Origin: Streptomyces sp. LUP30
Lineage (GTDB): Bacteria > Actinomycetota > Actinomycetes > Streptomycetales > Streptomycetaceae
Length of the DNA stretch: 39,788 nucleotides
Assembly (NCBI RefSeq): GCF_001746365.1
Contig: NZ_MJAJ01000058.1
Location: 16,705 to 56,492 of the forward strand
Reading direction: 5' to 3'
Shown here: one piece after another, positions 37,842 through 39,788 of the stretch
How the letters are laid out: every line of letters starts with the position of its first letter
Position numbering within the stretch: position 1 is the stretch's first letter
Program-made: the position numbers and the translations under genes
The notes under the pieces: generated by a model
What the model was told of the DNA's origin: nothing
The model's input: only the letters and a program-made list of their open reading frames with translations
Database searches by the model: none

Positions 37842-37852
37842 CCCGCCTCCCC
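37824..37852. terminator. Bidirectional hairpin between convergent genes
   Basis: Perfect 11-bp stem GGGGAGGCGGG (37824-37834) and CCCGCCTCCCC (37842-37852) with a 7-base loop that contains the stop codon of the rightward gene. The integrase gene ends at 37858, so it serves both. Confidence 0.85.
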
Positions 37853-37857
37853 GTGCA

Positions 37858-38814
37858 TCACTTAAGGCGATCTCCCGGGCTCAGGTCCCGGTGTTGCTGC
37901 CGCGCCCGTTCCTCGCCTGCGGACGCGCCGTACCGCGACAGCATCTGCCGGGACCGCCATCCCATGATCCGCATCAGCGCGTCCTCGTTCCCCCCGCCCA
38001 CCTTCCACAGGTGAGCGAACGTGTGCCGGAACTGGTGCGGGTGGATGTGCGGGATGCCGGCCTCCTTGCACCGGTTCTCGATCATCGTCCCCACACCCCA
38101 GACGGTCATGGCCTCCCGCCGCTTCACGCTGAACCACAGAGGATCCGTAGGCGTCAGCTCACGCCCCAGGTACTTGCCAGCCGCCCGCAGATACCGGTCC
38201 ATTGCCACCGCCGTAGCCCGGCCGAACGGCAGCGGCCGCTCCCGCCCCCCCTTGCCCTGCACGTGCAACACCATCAGGTCCAGATCGAGCGCGGCCTGAA
38301 GCCGTTCGGTCACCTCGGCCAACCGGCCGCCCGTGTCGAGGAACATCATCAGGATCGCCGTGTCCCGGCGCTGCTTGTACGCCGTCCCCTTGCACACCCC
38401 CAGCAGCTTCTTCAGCGCGTCGTCAGAGATGACGGGCACCTCCACCTCGGGCAGCTCGGGCGCCTTCATGGTCCGCATGGGGGACCGGTCCATCTCCTCC
38501 TCGTCCACCAACCAGTTGAAGAACGTCTTCAGGCTGCGGAAGTGCTGGTGAGAATTGCCGGCCGAGGTGCGCTCCCGAAGCCGGGTGATGTGCACCTCGA
38601 TGTGCTCGCGGTGAATCCCGTCCCGGCCCTCCAGGGCGGTCGGCGCCGGGCGCGCCTCTGCGTCCTCCGGTTCATAGGACAACAGGAATTCGCGGAGGTC
38701 TTTCGTGGCGCGTGCGTAGATCCGCTGTGTGTTATCGGACAGGTTCCGGGCGCGAAGGGAGCGGGCCCAGGACGCGGCCAGGGGACCGATGTCGTACGGC
38801 GTGCGTTCGCTCAT
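37858..38814 (-). CDS. int: Tyrosine-family integrase
   Basis: 318 residues, ATG 38814 with GGTGAGG upstream. The N-terminal SAM-like core-binding domain (residues about 10-110) includes NLSDNTQRIYARATKDLREFL. The catalytic domain has Arg164 (TGGRLAEVT), Lys188 (QGKGGRERPLPF), His260-x-x-Arg263 (HPHQFRHTFAH), Trp286 in place of the second His (MGWRSR) and nucleophile Tyr295 (SRYGAS). It integrates the phage at the anticodon loop of the adjacent tRNA-Arg gene. The first 106 bases of the gene are duplicated at 38959-39064. Confidence 0.95.
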   Translation of the reverse strand: MSERTPYDIGPLAASWARSLRARNLSDNTQRIYARATKDLREFLLSYEPEDAEARPAPTALEGRDGIHREHIEVHITRLRERTSAGNSHQHFRSLKTFFNWLVDEEEMDRSPMRTMKAPELPEVEVPVISDDALKKLLGVCKGTAYKQRRDTAILMMFLDTGGRLAEVTERLQAALDLDLMVLHVQGKGGRERPLPFGRATAVAMDRYLRAAGKYLGRELTPTDPLWFSVKRREAMTVWGVGTMIENRCKEAGIPHIHPHQFRHTFAHLWKVGGGNEDALMRIMGWRSRQMLSRYGASAGEERARQQHRDLSPGDRLK

Positions 38815-38877
38815 GCCTCACCGTAGAAGACGGCAAGGCGCTTGGTCTATATGCACTGTACGAAGTGGACACGAAGT

Positions 38878-38907
38878 AGCCTCACCCGCGTTTCCGCTGG
38901 TGAGGCT
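38878..38907 (-). terminator. Hairpin 3' of the tRNA fragment (copy 1)
   Basis: AGCCTCACC (38878-38886) pairs with GGTGAGGCT (38899-38907), 9-bp stem and 12-base loop. In copy 2 the same hairpin (39128-39157) lies 8 bases past the tRNA 3' end and would terminate tRNA transcription. Confidence 0.6.
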
Positions 38908-38914
38908 AGGTTTG

Positions 38915-38957
38915 CGCCCCCGGCAGGACTCGAACCTGCGGCCAAGCGCTTAGAAGG
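38915..38957 (-). other. Extra attachment core: 3' half of tRNA-Arg (positions 31-73)
   Basis: Identical to the 3' end of the intact tRNA (39165-39207) from the last base of the 5' anticodon stem through the acceptor end. Tyrosine integrases of this kind exchange strands in the anticodon loop, so this is a full candidate attachment core, 250 bases inside the one in the tRNA. Confidence 0.8.
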
Positions 38958-38958
38958 T

Positions 38959-39064
38959 CGCGTGCGTAGATCCGCTGTGTGTTATCGGACAGGTTCCGGG
39001 CGCGAAGGGAGCGGGCCCAGGACGCGGCCAGGGGACCGATGTCGTACGGCGTGCGTTCGCTCAT
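38959..39064 (-). pseudogene. Truncated int start (35 codons) in the duplicated segment
   Basis: Same start ATG and first 106 bases as int, cut at 38959 where the sequence joins the anticodon arm of a tRNA fragment. The catalytic domain is absent, so no active product is expected. Confidence 0.85.
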
Positions 39065-39127
39065 GCCTCACCGTAGAAGACGGCAAGGCGCTTGGTCTAT
39101 ATGCACTGTACGAAGTGGACACGAAGT

Positions 39128-39157
39128 AGCCTCACCCGCGTTTCCGCTGGTGAGGCT
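39128..39157 (-). terminator. tRNA-Arg terminator hairpin (copy 2)
   Basis: Same 9-bp stem as 38878-38907, directly downstream of the intact tRNA on the minus strand. No long U-run. Confidence 0.65.
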
Positions 39158-39164
39158 AGGTTTG

Positions 39165-39237
39165 CGCCCCCGGCAGGACTCGAACCTGCGGCCAAGCGCT
39201 TAGAAGGCGCCTGCTCTATCCACTGAGCTACGGGGGC
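39165..39237 (-). tRNA. tRNA-Arg(TCT), integration target
   Basis: 73 nt fold cleanly. Acceptor GCCCCCG/CGGGGGC, D-arm GCTC...GAGC, anticodon stem GGCGC/GCGCT with loop CTTCTAA (anticodon TCT), variable loop TGGCC, T-arm GCAGG-TTCGAGT-CCTGC, discriminator G. CCA is not encoded. Its 3' end faces the prophage, and the phage-side sequence restores it. Confidence 0.93.
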
Positions 39238-39557
39238 CGATGTGGTGGCCTCGTACGTGCTGCCCGGGTGTGGGCTGATCCGTCACGCTGCCGGGGACAA
39301 GGATAGGGCTCCCGGTTCCTTGTCCTGGTTGCTTCGCCTCCGTGGCTCAATGTGGAGGTTCGGTGAAGCGGTCCTGATAATCGCAGGCAGGTGCGAATCG
39401 TGCATCGCTTTTGGCGTCCGGGAACGCGGGTGTTGTGCACTCGTTATGCCTGGGCTGTGCCTCTGTCCCAGTCATACCTTCCGTCCGTTGTGTCCAATCG
39501 GCGCGCAGACATGCCTATATGCTTCATAAATCCCCTAAAATTGGGCATTCTTCGCGT
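39238..39557. other. Host intergenic region between tRNA-Arg and a GTPase-like gene
   Basis: 320 bases without a gene. It holds a perfect 9-bp inverted repeat (39295-39303 with 39317-39325), a second structured stretch near 39330-39410, and an AT-rich block (39508-39545) upstream of the rightward gene, unusual in this GC-rich DNA and likely to contain promoter elements. Confidence 0.5.
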
Positions 39558-39788
39558 GTGGTGACCTTGGACGTACGGCCTCAGCTGCTCGACGCACTCT
39601 CCGCCCTGCGCGACCGTGTCGCCGCCGCACGCTTCCCGCTGCCCCTGGCGGGCGCTCCACGCGCGCGTGCCAACCGCGACGAACTCCTCGCCCAGCTAGA
39701 CGACTATCTGGTGCCCCGACTCAGGCAACCGGAGGCCCCGCTGCTCGCGGTGGTGGGCGGGTCCACCGGCGCCGGCAAGTCCACCCTC
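39558..39788 (+). CDS. P-loop GTPase/ATPase (dynamin-like family), 3' end missing
   Basis: 77 residues visible from GTG 39558 (or GTG 39561): VTLDVRPQLLDALSALRDRVAAARFPLPLAGAP, then ANRDELLAQLDDYLVPRLRQPEAPLLAVVGGSTGAGKST. The last part is a strand followed by a P-loop, GGSTGAGKST. The pattern of an N-terminal helical region before the P-loop resembles streptomycete dynamin-family or GTPase-domain proteins. The window ends just after the P-loop, so the subfamily cannot be decided. Host gene. Confidence 0.75.
   Translation, partial: MVTLDVRPQLLDALSALRDRVAAARFPLPLAGAPRARANRDELLAQLDDYLVPRLRQPEAPLLAVVGGSTGAGKSTL

Larger units (their letters stand above)
38709..38957. repeat. Perfect 249-bp direct repeat, copy 1 (prophage side)
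   Basis: Identical base for base to 38959-39207 (offset 250, one T between the copies). The unit contains the first 106 bases of int (38709-38814), the int-tRNA spacer with a hairpin, and 43 bases of tRNA 3' half. Confidence 0.95.
38959..39207. repeat. Perfect 249-bp direct repeat, copy 2 (tRNA side)
   Basis: The copy joined to the intact tRNA. It carries the truncated int start, the spacer and the real tRNA 3' half up to the anticodon arm. Confidence 0.95.

Noticed and set aside
1..39788. CRISPR array
   Set aside because: The only regular repeats are the iterons, which have short unequal gaps of 3 to 25 bases and lie inside a gene.

Overview
This high-GC window is most of a Streptomyces (or close actinobacterial) temperate siphovirus integrated at a tRNA-Arg gene. 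The evidence is the GC- or GTG-rich codon use, WhiB-like and Lsr2-like genes, a DUF2637-type membrane protein, and a complete HK97-type head plus long-tail gene order. The prophage runs from beyond the left edge to the tRNA at 39165-39237. No left attachment site is visible, so the left prophage boundary lies outside the window. The right end (39558-39788) is host sequence, the start of a P-loop GTPase or ATPase.

Layout, read in the direction of phage transcription (mostly the minus strand, right to left): (1) 37858-39237, integration: tyrosine integrase, attachment core and tRNA-Arg(TCT), with a perfect 249-bp tandem duplication of int start plus att core. (2) 36387-37841, a genetic switch: two divergent HTH regulator genes separated by repeated TGTCCA-N6-TGGACA operators. 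(3) 30467-36517, early genes in tightly overlapping translational units: RecE-like exonuclease, annealing protein, RusA-like resolvase, a WhiB-like protein and many small proteins. (4) 29009-30384, a probable replication initiator carrying five iterons inside its own gene, and an Lsr2-like DNA-binding protein. (5) 25746-28960, a second WhiB-like protein and small zinc-ribbon, membrane and coiled-coil proteins. (6) 22590-25688, an accessory cassette: a plus-strand HTH gene divergent from a run of membrane protein genes, and a lipoprotein, separated by strong hairpins. (7) 11808-22464, packaging and head: TerS, TerL, portal-MuF fusion, protease, capsid, connectors and major tail protein. (8) 664-11711, tail and lysis: frameshifted tail chaperones, tape measure, Dit-like protein, hub, receptor-binding candidates, amidase endolysin, holin candidates and a collagen-like fibre. 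A GntR/UTRA regulator gene cut by the left edge converges on the fibre gene.

The genes fit an ordinary temperate life cycle: switch, recombination and replication, packaging, head, tail, lysis. The least ordinary features are the iterons read in all three frames of the initiator gene, the operator set with two interleaved copies before the early operon, the duplicated int-att segment whose junction lies in the tRNA anticodon arm, a 24-bp repeat in the leaders of the terminase and capsid genes, and the insulated membrane or lipoprotein cassette. All function calls rest on reading motifs and gene order; no database search was run.
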